Assembly (NCBI GenBank): GCA_014898415.1
Contig: RCTD01000007.1
Coordinates: 930,001 to 994,000 of the forward strand
Length of the DNA: 64,000 nucleotides
Direction: 5' to 3'
From: Stromatinia cepivora
Taxonomy: Eukaryota; Ascomycota; Leotiomycetes; Helotiales; Sclerotiniaceae
The notes under the pieces are model-generated. The model was not told where the DNA came from, ran no database searches, and was given only the letters and a program-made list of their open reading frames with translations. Position numbers and translations under genes: made by a program. How positions within the stretch are numbered: the first letter of the stretch is position 1; the number at the start of each line of letters is the position of its first letter. This document shows positions 46,752-58,881 of this stretch, one piece after another.

Positions 46752-47688
46752 GATACTCTCTCATTGCTTTGGCAAAGATATTTGATACGTAGTTGATATA
46801 CTGGTTCCTGCAGTTGAAAGATATGAATAATGACAAGAAGAAGGAAGGGAGGAAGGAAGGGAAAAAAGACGAGGAGGGGTAAAAGTATGCAAAGTATCTC
46901 GCACAATCGATTCTCCGTAACTATCAGCACTAGTGCCCCTCATTACCCGACGAAGCAACAACGTGCTCGATTAACCCAAGTTTATTCAAGAAGCCAATCA
47001 ACCTATCGAGGGCACCACATGGGCGGTTATTGAATTGAAGTTTCTGCATAACAATATGCAGGGAGGTTCCACCAAAATATTCCAGAGCCTCCACGTTTGA
47101 TGGCTGCGCCTTTTGTTGGAAGAGGCAAGAACCGTCGTTTAGTGAAAACTTTGGAGAAATAACTCCGATGCTCTCACTCTCTACTTGGAACAGTGATTGG
47201 AGACATTCATATCAAACAACCATGTGCATAAGAGCAAAGCACTAAAGGGTCATTAAAGCCCGGGATATCTAGACTCGCATTGACCAATCATGAATCATAA
47301 AATTCGCACGCCGAAGTTGATTGGCTATCCATCTTAAGCGATGAAAGCTTGCCTAGATATTTAGTATACTTTCGAAATCTTGCCTAGATCAATAGATGAT
47401 CAAGAGCTCACTCACTCGTGTCTGAGCACACTTGATAATTGCTAGTAGAACTCTCATTTATATCTCTTCAAAAAAATTGGTCGCAGATAAGAATCGTTGG
47501 CCGTAGCCAGCTGCATTAATACGAATTGATTTTAAAACTAGAGATATAGCTATAGCTTCACTTCTGATGTTGGTCATACAACATACCATTCATAGAGGTA
47601 TGCAATCTTTGGCCACCAAAACTCCCGACATAGATATTCCCAACACCTTTCCGAAGAAGAAAAAAACTACGATCACAAATACCAAAGT
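46752..47688. other. Intergenic between BTA1 and Noc2
   Basis: Promoter of the betaine lipid synthase (Noc2 ends on the far side). No gene seen. I did not find a convincing CACGTG phosphate-response site by eye. Confidence 0.45.
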
Positions 47689-50016
47689 TTACTCTTCATC
47701 TTCAAAGCCCGCCTCAGAGTCTTCTTCCTCATCTGATACCACCTCAGAATCGTCATCGCTACCTCCTATCTCCTTTTCCTGCTCTCTCTCCAACTTTCTC
47801 TTTCTATCTTCTTCCCTTCTGCCCTCTTCCAACATCTTTGCTTTCTCCTCTCTCTGCTTCCTTTGTCCAACAACGAATGCTCCCAGCGGAGTCTTCTCCC
47901 ATTCGAATCCTTTCAAGAAGCCATCAACTCCAGCTCGATCATTGGGTGCGAACTCAACCTTGGCCCTCTTTCCCTCAATCCATTTCGAGTTTGCCTCCAA
48001 TTTTTGAATGAGGAGTACAAACATGGAATTTACTTTGCTATTCTTGTTTCCTGAGCTCTTGTTTGAAGCATCTTTAAGCCACCTCTTCAACATTACGACA
48101 ACTGGCAATGTGAGTTCCGGAAGTGCAATGCTAGTAGACCAGAGAACAAAAAACTCGGCAAGCAATTCAGCCACCTGCTCTCCAACACCATCTTGGTAAA
48201 TTCTTGTACGAAGATATGACTTTTGAGCTTTGAAATTGGATGTGAAGTCGAAGAACTTTTGTGTGCTCGGCTTCGGAGGCTTCTTCATTTCCGCGGAGTT
48301 AAGAACCTCGAGTAAAACAGATGCTAAAGGAATGTATGTTCCAGTGGCTCGGGACAGTCGAAGTAATGAACGGATCAAGTGGAATCGGAGCGGGAAATAA
48401 GTAGAAGTTGGAATGAGACGCATAGCTCCAAGTGTGACTTGAACAGTTGGATATATGAGCGGTCGAAGTTGGGATTCTTTTCCTGTTTCGGCCTCCTTCA
48501 AAGAATTGCAGTGCTCGGCTAGAACAGTCGACCAGAAATCAAGAGAATGGACGTATTGCCAGTTGTAAACTTGCTTGTATGATTCCTTCTGGTTGTTTGT
48601 GATGCTGCTTCGCAAATGGATTGCCAATTGTCGAATAAATGTAAAACCGGTGGTATATCCAACACCTTGATCGATTCCCCACAATTCAGCCGCAGAGTTC
48701 TTCATAAGATTTATTCCCTGGATAGTATGTATGGTGGTATTCCGACTTCCTTTGAGCAACCCCTGGTATACTGTTTTCATGACAGCTTCCCTTAATCCAG
48801 CATCACCAATTATTGCCAAGCGTCGGATGACCAAGAAAGCAGTGATTCGGGTTGCTTCTGTGCTCGAGGCATCGGACCAGATGTCTACCACAGTCTTAAC
48901 GACATTTTTGAGAACCTTTTTAAACGATAAGAGATATGGAAGAAGTGGTATGATTGAGGAAAGTGTGAGTTTGAGGGTAGAGGCATCGGAAAGAGAAGAG
49001 AGGAGATGTTGAACAGAGGTAATGTGTGATCTCAAGAGGGGCGACAGCGTCTTAAACTTTTTCGAATCCGTTGATACTCGGACTTTGCCAGCCGCAGTCT
49101 CCTTGACCGGAAGATGATGATTGAGAACCTCGGGAACTTGCTTCAAAGCAGTAAGCAAGAGCTCGTGGTAGACATCAGAATTCGATATTGAATATTTGTA
49201 TTCCTTTCCGTCGTCTTCATTGACATGCGCAGCTGCTCTGAATGCTAGAACAACTTGTCGCATGGCCCGTAGAGATTTTTGCTCGGTCATGGCCTTGTTC
49301 CACTTTTTCACCATTGCTTTGGTAACGTCTGAGGCATCTTCCTCTTCAGCTTCCTCCTCCTCCTCCTCCTCCTCCTCTGCCACCTCCTCTTTCTTTGCCT
49401 TCTTCGACTTCTTTTGTTTCTTCTTTTGCGGTTGTTCGTCTTCATCGCCACTTAATTCATCAACTTCAGCAAAATCCGCATCGTCCTCGAAATCCAAAGT
49501 TTCTGGGTCGTTCTCCTTGAGATATTTGTAAAATTCCGGATCCTTCTCAGCGAGAGCATCCATGGCACTCTTGCTCATACCAGTCAACCCTTCCTCATCA
49601 TCATCACCATCTTCACTATCACTCATTACTGGAGCCTCCCCAATTGAATCGTCAGATGATGAGTCGTTCTCTTCCTCCTCGGGCTCAGTTCTCTTCCTCT
49701 TTCCCAGTTTCTCTGCTCCCTTCTTCGCTTTCGATTTTTTCTCAAGCTTTTCTGGAACTTCAAAACCACCTTGAAAGAAATCATCAACGCTCATCTTTCC
49801 GAATGCATCCTCTTTCGCAGATGGTTTGGCTTTTGAACCTCCCTCTCCGTCTTCTTTTCCCCCCAAAAATTCGGCATCCTTAGCATTTCGTGCTGTTCGC
49901 TTTGCTTTCATTTGTTGTCTCTGCTTATACTTTGCGCCATCTTTGCGCTTTTCCAATGTATCCTTAAGATGATTCTTCTCGAATTTACGAGTGGACTTTT
50001 TGGTACTTTTCGCCAT
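47689..50016 (-). CDS. NOC2: Nucleolar complex protein 2 (Noc2), ribosome biogenesis
   Basis: A single intronless exon of 775 residues. The N-terminus is basic (STKKSTRKFEKNHLKDTLEK), as in nucleolar proteins, then comes an acidic and Lys-rich stretch to about residue 240, then the long helical Noc2 domain (blocks such as ALKQVPEVLNHHLPV, INLMKNSAAELWGIDQ, GYTTGFTFIRQLAIHLR and WQYVHSLDFWSTVLAEH). In yeast Noc2 pairs with Noc1 and then Noc3 to escort pre-60S ribosomal particles from nucleolus to nucleoplasm. The C-terminus is acidic again. Length matches the family. Divergent from Vps28, 429 bp between start codons. Confidence 0.95.
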   Translation of the reverse strand: MAKSTKKSTRKFEKNHLKDTLEKRKDGAKYKQRQQMKAKRTARNAKDAEFLGGKEDGEGGSKAKPSAKEDAFGKMSVDDFFQGGFEVPEKLEKKSKAKKGAEKLGKRKRTEPEEEENDSSSDDSIGEAPVMSDSEDGDDDEEGLTGMSKSAMDALAEKDPEFYKYLKENDPETLDFEDDADFAEVDELSGDEDEQPQKKKQKKSKKAKKEEVAEEEEEEEEEAEEEDASDVTKAMVKKWNKAMTEQKSLRAMRQVVLAFRAAAHVNEDDGKEYKYSISNSDVYHELLLTALKQVPEVLNHHLPVKETAAGKVRVSTDSKKFKTLSPLLRSHITSVQHLLSSLSDASTLKLTLSSIIPLLPYLLSFKKVLKNVVKTVVDIWSDASSTEATRITAFLVIRRLAIIGDAGLREAVMKTVYQGLLKGSRNTTIHTIQGINLMKNSAAELWGIDQGVGYTTGFTFIRQLAIHLRSSITNNQKESYKQVYNWQYVHSLDFWSTVLAEHCNSLKEAETGKESQLRPLIYPTVQVTLGAMRLIPTSTYFPLRFHLIRSLLRLSRATGTYIPLASVLLEVLNSAEMKKPPKPSTQKFFDFTSNFKAQKSYLRTRIYQDGVGEQVAELLAEFFVLWSTSIALPELTLPVVVMLKRWLKDASNKSSGNKNSKVNSMFVLLIQKLEANSKWIEGKRAKVEFAPNDRAGVDGFLKGFEWEKTPLGAFVVGQRKQREEKAKMLEEGRREEDRKRKLEREQEKEIGGSDDDSEVVSDEEEDSEAGFEDEE

Positions 50017-50445
50017 GGTGGAATTGGAGGTTTTGGTAATAAAGTTGCAAAATAATTTCTAAGATTTTTTTGAGAGGGAAATCTTTACAGCGATAAGCTA
50101 GCACCGATATAGCGTATCAAAGGCGGTGAGAATGTAATAGCTCTATTTACCTCAATAATCACTCCCAGTATGGAAATCTTCCATCTTCCATAGCAGCGAA
50201 GCAGTTATCAACAATACCTCGAATTCTTTTCTATATTCCTGAACAGAATGCGGAAAAAGATATGATAAGTTGATAAAAACTCATCAAGAAATTTATCTGT
50301 CCATAATTTAATTCAATGTTTCTTGGCTGCAGAATGTTACTTATCAGGAGGCACAATTGTGACGCCTAAGCTCCCCCCACCAACAACCTGCCATTGCGAC
50401 AGACCCCCGAGCCCGAAGGCCCATTAATCCTACTCCATCAACAAT
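50017..50445. promoter_or_regulatory. Shared divergent promoter, Noc2/Vps28
   Basis: Only 429 bp separate the two start codons, so the promoters must overlap or share sequence. It includes AT-rich stretches and a C-rich patch near 50372-50382. No specific site was identified. Confidence 0.5.
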
Positions 50446-51266
50446 ATGTACCAAAACAGACAGCCAGCGTATGCGCCTACACCTCATAGTTATATACCAA
50501 ATACCGCACTATCTGCAACCATAAATTTGGATGAGGTAAAACTCTATATCCCTACAAAAATGCCCTGGCTCATTTCAACCTCTAGGAAGTGAAGCTCGCA
50601 GAGTCTAGAGCAGAGCGCGACCTTCAAGACTCGCTCGCAGAAGTTTTTAGTATTATAATCACTTTAGACCAACTCGAAAGAGCATATTTGAAGGATGCGA
50701 TACCCGAATCGGACTATACTGAAACTTGCGATCGATTATTGAAGCAGTACAAAGCTATATTAGCAGATGAAAGTGTAGCTAGGGAATTTGTGGATTTGGA
50801 GACATTCAAGAATGAATGGGATGTTCGTATTTCCTGGAATTTCAATTGTAACTATGTGATGACTAACTCCTACTCTCTACAGATAGATGTTCCTAGAGCC
50901 ACGGAAAGGCTTCGAATAGGTTTGCCTAGTACCGTTACTGCACCCCCAATTAACGTATCTACTGCCAACAACAATGGGACCAACGGGACTTTAATTCTCG
51001 AAGCGACTCAAGATTTCATAACATTTTTGGATGCGCTTAAATTAGGATTGTTGGCGAAGGATCAGCTACATCCACTATTGTCAGACGTCATACAAAGTGT
51101 AAATAAGGTTACGGACAGGGACTTTGAGGGGAGGGGGAAGATTGTTCAGTGGCTTATTGCCTTGAATCAGATGAAGGCAACCGAGGAGGTTAGTGAGGAC
51201 AAAGCTAGGGAGCTGGAGTTGGACATGAATTCGGCATATCAAGGATTTAAGGCGACCTTAGCTTAG
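50446..51266 (+). CDS. VPS28: Vps28, ESCRT-I subunit
   Basis: Three exons: 50446-50535, 50586-50822 and 50883-51266; 236 residues. Blocks of Vps28 are in order: the Tyr/Pro-rich start MYQNRQPAYAP, then VKLAESRAERDLQDSLAEVF, LDQLERAYLKDAI and YTETCDRLLKQYK, then the short NEWD-IDVPRATERLRIG across intron 2, and the C-terminal four-helix bundle (TQDFITFLDALKL, DQLHPLLSDVIQSVNKV, KIVQWLIALNQM) that binds ESCRT-II/III. Vps28 with Vps23 and Vps37 sorts ubiquitinated cargo at endosomes. Intron 2 (60 nt) has donor GTTCGT, a clear CTAAC branch point and acceptor ACAG; the commoner-looking GTATTT 4 nt on breaks the frame. Confidence 0.92.
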
Positions 51267-51522
51267 CTTGAGAAGTCCGTTAACATTGAGGTTGTTGGCA
51301 TGGACGCTGACTGCCAAACGATGTTCGTTTTGCGCATAGGGGTCACCTTGAACAGGGATGGTGGCTGGCTACCATCATTCACAAGTTAACTCAATTTGTT
51401 CTTGAATCTAAGGAAATTGTGGCATTGAGCTCTGCCAATTTTCAACTTACTCAATTGATCGCCGTTGGTTCTGCTGATAACCTTAATATCTCGACGTTGT
51501 TAGATGAATTTCATTTGAGATA

Positions 51523-52818
51523 TTATACCAGAAATGTCCAGAAACTAGGGTACACAAATTCATCCTCGAGGATGCGTCTGACTTGCTCAAGAACAAACTT
51601 TTCTACCTTACCCACATTCTTGAGTACTTGCTTGCCATTCTCCCTTTGCCCAATTTCGCTCTCGACCTTAATCTCGTGCAAAAGAGCTCCCATTTTCATA
51701 CCAGCGGAGCTATCTGCGTCTTTCTCATCTGCGCCAATAGCAGCATATGCATCTTCAGGCGATAGAAAACAGAAATGAGCTCTCTTGCGGATGTATGCCA
51801 AAACTGCAACTCCGTCAAAAGACAGTCCTGTGATATTCAATTTCACTGGAATGCCTACGAAGCTTGGCATGGGATAGTCGAGCAAGATATCAACTGTGAG
51901 TGAGAGTCTGATGTTGCCAGAATATCGCACACGGAATACGGTCTGGAGATCTTCCACCTTGGGCTCTCGAAATCTTCGTGGTGGTGAAGTTGGCTCTTCG
52001 CTTTCGCCGGTCTGTTCTTCTGGGATCGTTTTCTCGGGGGCGCCGTCTCGAGTTACGGGCCCGGTCGTTGAAGAGGAGGCAGCGAGAGTGGATGCACTGG
52101 CCTTCTCGCGTATTGATTGCTGGTTTAGATCCCCAATCTGTGGAGGGGTCATGGACCTTTCACTCGCCGTGTGACATAACGGTGTATGAGATTGGTTACG
52201 GGGAGCGGATAGATGTAGAGATGGGCTAGGGCGGTCCGGCCATCCTTGAGGTAGATGTGCACCGGCAACGGCGGCTAGTGGGGTTTGAGTACCGGACAAT
52301 CCACTAGCTAATTGAGAATGGAAATAACTTAGATTTGATGTTCCACCTGGAATACCAGGTGTACTAACACCTAGAAAAGGACTTCCGGTGTCACCAGAAG
52401 CCTGCATTGATCGTAAACCAGGATATCGTGTATCAATATATGAAGGAGGGTTCGATACGTTTGATGAACCATTAGCTGTTCTCTCCACACGATCCATCTT
52501 CCTTCTCTCTCTCAAAGTCTTTGCGACTTCATTCTCTTCATCTGTTTGAGAATTATTAGAGCCCTCGTCGTCTTCATCGTCTTTTCCATGATCATCATCT
52601 ATATCTTCGTAGAAATCGGGCAATGGATCACAAATATCCTTTAGCTCAACTTCTGGAGCGATTGAACCAAAGTCGAAAGTGTGGACTTTGACACCCTTGA
52701 TGAAGCGGGGCAAGGTCACGGTCTGGAACTTGGCATGTACAAAGTCTCGGATCTTTTCTGCGAGCGCAATTCCATCAGGTCCAGTAGTCAATGCCTCCCA
52801 ATTGAGGTCAATAGACAT
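51523..52818 (-). CDS. MDM12: Mdm12, ERMES complex subunit
   Basis: A single exon of 431 residues from the ATG at 52818, chosen because it gives the family start [16 protein letters not shown]; an upstream in-frame ATG at 52923 would add 35 unrelated residues. Mdm12 has an SMP lipid-binding domain: [20 protein letters not shown] and [20 protein letters not shown] in the N-terminal half, then [20 protein letters not shown] and LPVKLNI-like sequence near residues 300-350. A ~150-residue acidic and Ser/Pro/Gly-rich insert separates the two halves, as in other fungi. It bridges Mmm1 (ER) and Mdm10/Mdm34 (mitochondria) for phospholipid transfer and mitochondrial shape. It ends in [16 protein letters not shown], a conserved tail. 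Convergent with Vps28, 256 bp apart. Confidence 0.94.
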   Translation of the reverse strand: MSIDLNWEALTTGPDGIALAEKIRDFVHAKFQTVTLPRFIKGVKVHTFDFGSIAPEVELKDICDPLPDFYEDIDDDHGKDDEDDEGSNNSQTDEENEVAKTLRERRKMDRVERTANGSSNVSNPPSYIDTRYPGLRSMQASGDTGSPFLGVSTPGIPGGTSNLSYFHSQLASGLSGTQTPLAAVAGAHLPQGWPDRPSPSLHLSAPRNQSHTPLCHTASERSMTPPQIGDLNQQSIREKASASTLAASSSTTGPVTRDGAPEKTIPEEQTGESEEPTSPPRRFREPKVEDLQTVFRVRYSGNIRLSLTVDILLDYPMPSFVGIPVKLNITGLSFDGVAVLAYIRKRAHFCFLSPEDAYAAIGADEKDADSSAGMKMGALLHEIKVESEIGQRENGKQVLKNVGKVEKFVLEQVRRILEDEFVYPSFWTFLV

Positions 52819-54871
52819 TTGGGAGTGGAAAAAATCAATATGATCAATCAATGATATGGTTGATGAAGAAATCTGGATTATGTTGTAGTCGGAGTTACGC
52901 TCCTGTTGATTAGAAAAGGGCAAGAAGATGACGAAGTATTATTTGGAGTGGTTATTATTTGTTATCTGACATTGTTGTTCATGCCCTACAAATATTTTGT
53001 AGACAAGGATGATAATCAAATTGATGGTAGAAACGTTGTTAAAGCGGCCGCATTTAAAAGATATAGCGGCACTGTACTGTGGATGATTGCTTACTAAATC
53101 TAGGCTAACCTTTCTTGAACCTCCGTACCTCCGCGTCGTCTTTCAATTTTATCCTCGACCGCAATGCCAAGGTACGAGCTGATGGGAACAGATTCAAGGA
53201 CAATCCCAGTTGTAATTTTGTCTCCCTTCAATTTTCAGTCTAGCTCCATCATTTATCGGTCAAAACACTACATCAATTCATTGTCCAAAGTTACAAATCC
53301 TTCTCTTGGACCCAAAACCTGAAATCAGGACACACGAACCACTTTGGGACGTCTACCAGCATCCAAGTTGTAATTATCATATGGATGACGTTGCCTAAAA
53401 TGCAAGACAACAAACTAGGACATGTAGTTCCAGCAATGATATCAGCCCAAAGACATTTGGTACTATGGTAGTAGTTTTACCCAAGACATGTAGAGTGATA
53501 CTGCCCCAATGTTTGTATGCAGTTATCTTCAGCTTCACCGTCATGTCATTCATCTTGCGCGCCAGTGGCGTCTAATAAGCCCGCGCTTTTCACCTTGTGA
53601 AAGTCTTTTGGTGGCACAAGCGCATATACCCTGAGCACTCGTTTACCAGGATACCCTTACCCTGCAGCCATAAACCTCAATTTGGTACAACGCTCATCAC
53701 ACCATGTTCGTTAAGTTCGTTCCTCGTAAATACGCGCGCCGCTCTCCTGCTCCCGAGAGTGCCACGGATCCACAACTGAGTCCTGGTCATTATATCTCCA
53801 TTGGGTATGGGTGGTTCAGCATTCATTCCTATTTCATAAGGAATTCTTACATTACTCAATCCACAATATTCTAGGCGGTAGACGCGCGATGCCATATGAT
53901 TCTCACTTTTTACCCCGAGAAAGGAAACAAAAGTGATGAAGGACTCTCAATAATGAGAGATCCGTTTCATATTGATGTGATTTACGCATTGTTAGCACTG
54001 AAGAGGGAAACATCCGGTCTAAAAGCATGCTAGGATTAGGCTTCCACTGGTGATTGCCTGATTTTTGACCCGCCTTATCACATGATTGAATACAGCTGCA
54101 TGTAAAATGCAAGGATTTATATCCCTGGACGTAAAATTTCGACCGCGCTTGGTTTTCCCCTTTCCTTATCTCGATCAGTGATCGCCCATGTCACATTGAT
54201 TGCCCCTTGCTTGCGTGATATTAGCCGCAATACACTGATAAGACTATCAGTCAGTCGAGGATGGCGGGTGTCGCGCTCCTTCATGGGGCCTGTAGTTACA
54301 CAAAGAAAGCCGCACGGCAAATCGTTCAACCTCGCTCGAGTTATACACCATACCATACAGGTCCTTTTCGCCACATGTTGAATTGACAGAATTTCAGAAG
54401 AAAGGGGGAATTAAGTTGAATATGACAACGTACCGTGATACACGAGGAGGTGGTTAAGGAATTGGTTGATTTGAGCTGCATTGGCCCTTCAACATTTGGA
54501 AATTTGCAATGATTTCACTCTTCACATATTTGATGAATTCAATAGATAGGATTTAAGGAAAGACGATTGTAATTGAGAAAAAAGTGTCGACTAAAAATCT
54601 ACCACAGCAGAACGAGAACCCCCCAAAAATAACAAGACAAAAATAACAACAAAATGAGATATCGTCCCATGAACTCCCAAGTATGCTTGTATGATTACAG
54701 CAGCGGTTCATGACCAATCTTTGCACCTCAGGTTTCTAACCCTGTCCTAAATTCCCTTCTAGCCCCAAACCACTTCATCTGCACGGATGCCCACAAAAAA
54801 TATCCTGCTCCACCCAACTAGTCCCGTCGGAGGTCGGATGAAGGATTCCAAGGGGCCCCTTCGAATGCAGT
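52819..54871. other. Intergenic, no gene seen
   Basis: About 2 kb of mixed composition with several short, motif-free frames on both strands. Contains the Mdm12 promoter at its left end. Confidence 0.45.
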
Positions 54872-55113
54872 TTAGAGATGTGAAGAGGCATAGTCTCTGC
54901 ATCTAGAGTCAGTATATGACTAAGCAGGAATTCTGGAGACGCACTTACTTACGATGGACAGCCACTTGTACATGGTTCTCCGGCATTGTGAGATGGTGTC
55001 TTATTTATTGGCCCAGTTGGGCAGACTCCAGTCGCTTTGAAATGAGCACACTCGACTACTTTGGTATCGTAGTGCTTGTTGCAGCTCTTGTAGACGATGT
55101 AGTGGGTGCACAT
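54872..55113 (-). CDS. Spliced small cysteine-rich protein
   Basis: Exons 55113-54953 and 54902-54872, with a 50-nt intron (GTAAGT donor, CTCTAG acceptor), 63 residues. It starts MCTHYIVYKSCNKH, continues ECAHFKATGVCPTG and CTSGCPS, and the splice adds CRDYASSHL. The result has eight cysteines plus His at positions suited to metal binding or disulphides (C...C..H..C.H pattern). There is no signal peptide from this start, so a zinc-binding intracellular role is more likely than a secreted one. I recall small fungal proteins beginning MC...Y..C.H of similar form, none with a known role. The strong donor, in-frame splice and cysteine conservation of the second exon support the model. Confidence 0.6.
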
Positions 55114-58100
55114 TTTTGCGGTTGTTGTTCGGACAAGTATTGGGAGCTTGTAATTGAGATGTTGGATTGACCTACTGTGTCGCACCGTGATTAGCAGTGG
55201 GAATCAATGGCAATGATAATTGCGAAAGACCCTCTCCTAAAGGAAATCTAATGCACAAGTAAACTTCGGACTTACTTGGACAATGGGGAATGTGGGAGAA
55301 GTAGTGTTTTTGCTGAGGGAGTTTTAATGTGAGGGAAGCTGGTAGATAAATATATTGTAAATGGTAGACTAATTGTGTAGTGATGATTGAGAAGGTGATG
55401 GTTGAGCTGTTGACCCTCTAAAATCATGAGCGACGGCAGCTTGCTTTATACACCGTTGTACCATTCCGAGTGAACGGTACTGCCTGTCATTCAATTTTGC
55501 GAAATGTTGTTTGCTTTGCAATCCATCGCAGGATGTCAACACGAAGTCTGTCAGAGAGGGGGGGAAATGCCTGCCGACGAGCTGGTGTGCCTCCTTGTTG
55601 GTAAGTTCTTTCCGTAAGGGGTTTGACGGTGTTGGAATTGGCAGATCGAGCTGTAGCCATAGAGGTATCATACCAGGCTTTCTGTGAATACCAACAGAAA
55701 ATAGCCGTCATCCGCCGCGCAAACGGTTGGCTAGAGGATCGAGGAACACAACACAGTGAGAGTAGTGGTAGGGCGGGCAGGTATCAATTCCATCACTGAC
55801 ATGGTATCGGTAGGGCGCCATAGCTAAAAGCGCAAGCTCACATGGACAATCCTAGATTGCAGGTACGGCGAAAGGAGGATCGATGCAGTTGGGGACAAGT
55901 CAAGCGTTCTGATTATTGAAAATTACAAAAAGTAGATGATCCACCCGAGGCAGCAAGGACCTGCAAGGTTGGCAAAAGTTGCAAGGGCCAAATAATGGGA
56001 CCTGCAACGAAACGACTCTTAACCATCTTCAGTAGCAAATGTAGATCTAGAGACTAGGGAGATTAGAGGCTAGAAACTCGAGGCTAGAGACTAGAGCAAA
56101 AGAAAATCAAAGGAATAATTACTGACTGTACCTATTTCGAGCAAGTACAGTACGTTACAATGATTACACACTCACGTTTGCTTTGAATCGGCCGATCTTA
56201 GATTATGGCTAAATGAGTTCGTTCGTGCGTAAAAATAGATAGGTTACATACTAGAAAAAATTATGCTACAATATAACAAAATTATCATTTGATGGGATAA
56301 AATAAAAATAAGTTGGGGGTTTTACGAGATCGGGGTTTGGGGTTTGAAGATCAATTCATATCAGTGCTCTGTTGTGTTAGGCTTAGGTAGCGTCGTTTAA
56401 CCTGTTTCTAACGTTTTTCCCCTTCATTTTTCGGCTGAGGTCCTCCGTTCTCTTTTCCCTTTCGGACTTCTTGATTAATTTTGTTCCTAGTGTATGTAGC
56501 ACTTTATTATTAACCTGATTAATAAATCGATTTGAGTAGATCAAATCAGACCAGAGCAAACTAAAGACCAGGTCAAATCACAAACTACGGAGCACAGACT
56601 AGATTTATTATCCGCCCAAAAAAAAAAGCCAAAGCCACCATAAGAGAGCCATTTCTTACATGGGGGTCGTGCAACATCAATCGAATCAAATATCGAGAAT
56701 TCAAATGTTCTCTATTTTTCTTGTACAACTATGATCCAATTAAACGGTTTAGATCCGATTTGAGACTGCGGCTCACAACATAATTACGATGCGAAAAGGC
56801 AGGCTTAGGCTTTTTTTTACTACATACTTTAGTACCTTATCACTTCACTATCACCTGTAGATCTCTCATTTTTAGACGCTTCGAACCCTTTGCTGAATCA
56901 TATTCTACGGGGGTGCCATGTGGACTTGTCAAGCGGACACAGTAAAAAGAGGGCTTCTCACTCTACCTTTGAGATCGTGTCAACCCAACCTTCTTCAAAA
57001 TAGAAATATATCACACTCTCAAAGCATTAAACTTCTCGGGTTCCCATAATTTCTGAGAACGGCACAGCAAAAGTTTCTTACGGTACGCAAGTACGTAAGG
57101 CTTCTCGAAGCTTTTCCTCGCTTTTTGTGACGTCGGGAATCGATGAAGGATCATCTTGCTGTAGGGCTGGGTGGACAATTGAATCAGATGAATGCAACCA
57201 ACGAAGCTAACAAACAAAGTAACCCATCCAACCTCTAACATGTAGAAAACTCAATTACGGGAGCGCCTCGTACCTTGTTCTTTCCCATGGTTCACTATCA
57301 ACCGTCGGCCTGTATTCGCTGACGGACTTGGGAGACTCGGCAGATACCCCCCCCAAAAAATCAAAAATTCAACATCTACAACCAATCCAACAATTCAACA
57401 ATTCAAACAATTTTTTTTAAACAATAATTAATTGGTATCTCTTTTCCTTTCTTACATCCTTTTTTCAATTCATCATTCCACCTAACAGCCGCAATTATGC
57501 ATACTTTCTATTACTCTTTGGCATGCGTCTCTAGGGTCAGTCCAACGTTCACCAACATTAACTTGCCGCGATCATGGTTACAATTGGTCCCTCGAGGACT
57601 GATCACCAACATTCTCATCAGCTCGCCGTTCGTACTAATAATTAGTACAACTTTGCCCTACAGCTGAATCATTTTACATCCGCAGGTGGCCGGACTTTTA
57701 CATGCGTGATTGATTGAATTCTACGATTATTGGCAGAAACGCTGCTATGCCATGCACTTTCGCGGCAACGTCTCGACTTTCTCCTTTTCCATATCTCATC
57801 TAAAAATTTATCCATGAATATGATCACAAAACGGCAATTTTAGCTATTGAAGGAAGACCTTACGACTGGTTTGGGAGGCACCAAGCACAGATCACCAGTA
57901 AAACTCGAGTCTTCTGCAACCGACAGATGACGAATGAGTGGTAATGATGGAATGGGTTTTACAGTGCTTATTTTTTTCTATCATCAACGTTTTAATTGCT
58001 TCACCGCATTAAAGAAGGATCTCGGCTTCCTCAAAGATGATTATTGTGTAACGAATGTATGTAGGTACGGGCCATCAAAATACGGACCAAGATTCGGCCA

Positions 58101-58623
58101 ATGCAAGGAAACCTATCTACAGGAATAGAAATATCTTTCCAGTAATGTGAAGCAAGTTATATTGCAGTCTTCAGTCGGTATCGGCCCGCGCGTCGGCCTT
58201 CCGACCTGCACCAAGGCATTTCCTGACTCCACAATGGAACGGCTTCAAACTTAATATGCGTGGTTCATCACAGAGCAGCTTAGCTCTGTCAAGTCATAAG
58301 GGGCCACAAGACCTTTCGTTCTGCAGGGTTCCGACGTCATGTTATTTTGACGACGGATACCCACAGCCGTGTCCGCTGTCAGATACGGGAGATGATTGAC
58401 TAATTCTGCGAAAGGGGTCATACAGGATCTTGACTCGATTGAGCCTTTCGAATTCCAATTTGGGTTTCCCCTTGGCTTGCTACCTACAGAATGCAGTCTA
58501 TAATACTTGACTGAAATTACATTAGGATGATGATCTGATCAATCGGTGTCCATCTTCGATAAGCAATGGGATAGACACCGGATAATCTCGAAATTCTAGG
58601 AGCTTATCTGTGACGTCTGCTGT
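55114..58623. other. Gene-poor region
   Basis: About 3.5 kb with no supported gene. Contains AGACTAG-type short repeats near 56045-56095 and several A/T homopolymers. A minus-strand pair of frames at 55369-55711 has protein-like composition but no motif or clear splice structure. Confidence 0.4.
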
Positions 58624-58881
58624 TTAGCGGCACAGCGAATTGAGGCGATTAATAGACGCCGGTGGCACGATAATTGATATATCGTTCGAGGGATAGCAAG
58701 GATAATAAGGAAGAAATTGAAAGGGAAGGGGAATGACTTCTTGTTCGATATCCTTGTATTTTCCTTGTAAGCACGACCGCGTCAAGTGATGGTAGTACAA
58801 GAAAGTGAGCAAGGTTTTGCTTTCAATATGGAGCCACTCCTTAGAAGCAAGAGCCGGGGGAGGGTTTCTCCCATATTGCAA
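58624..58881 (-). pseudogene. Possible glycosyltransferase-2 (Cps1-like) remnant
   Basis: The frame contains TFLYYHHLTRSCLQGKY, then PLPFQFLPYYP and NDISIIVPPASINRLNS. The arrangement (Arg-containing helix, 'P.P..P.YP..D' and a hydrophobic strand before a turn) resembles the beginning of fungal Cps1-type polysaccharide synthases, which read IP..P.Y...DVTVIVPT. No continuation with the D/E catalytic motifs was found on either side, so at most a broken fragment remains. Low confidence. Confidence 0.2.

Noticed and set aside
49196..49531. Ser-rich plus-strand frame
   Set aside because: Antisense of the acidic Glu-rich part of Noc2.
56865..56885. tRNA B-box-like GGTTCGAAGC on the minus strand
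   Set aside because: No A box or cloverleaf arms at the right distance.
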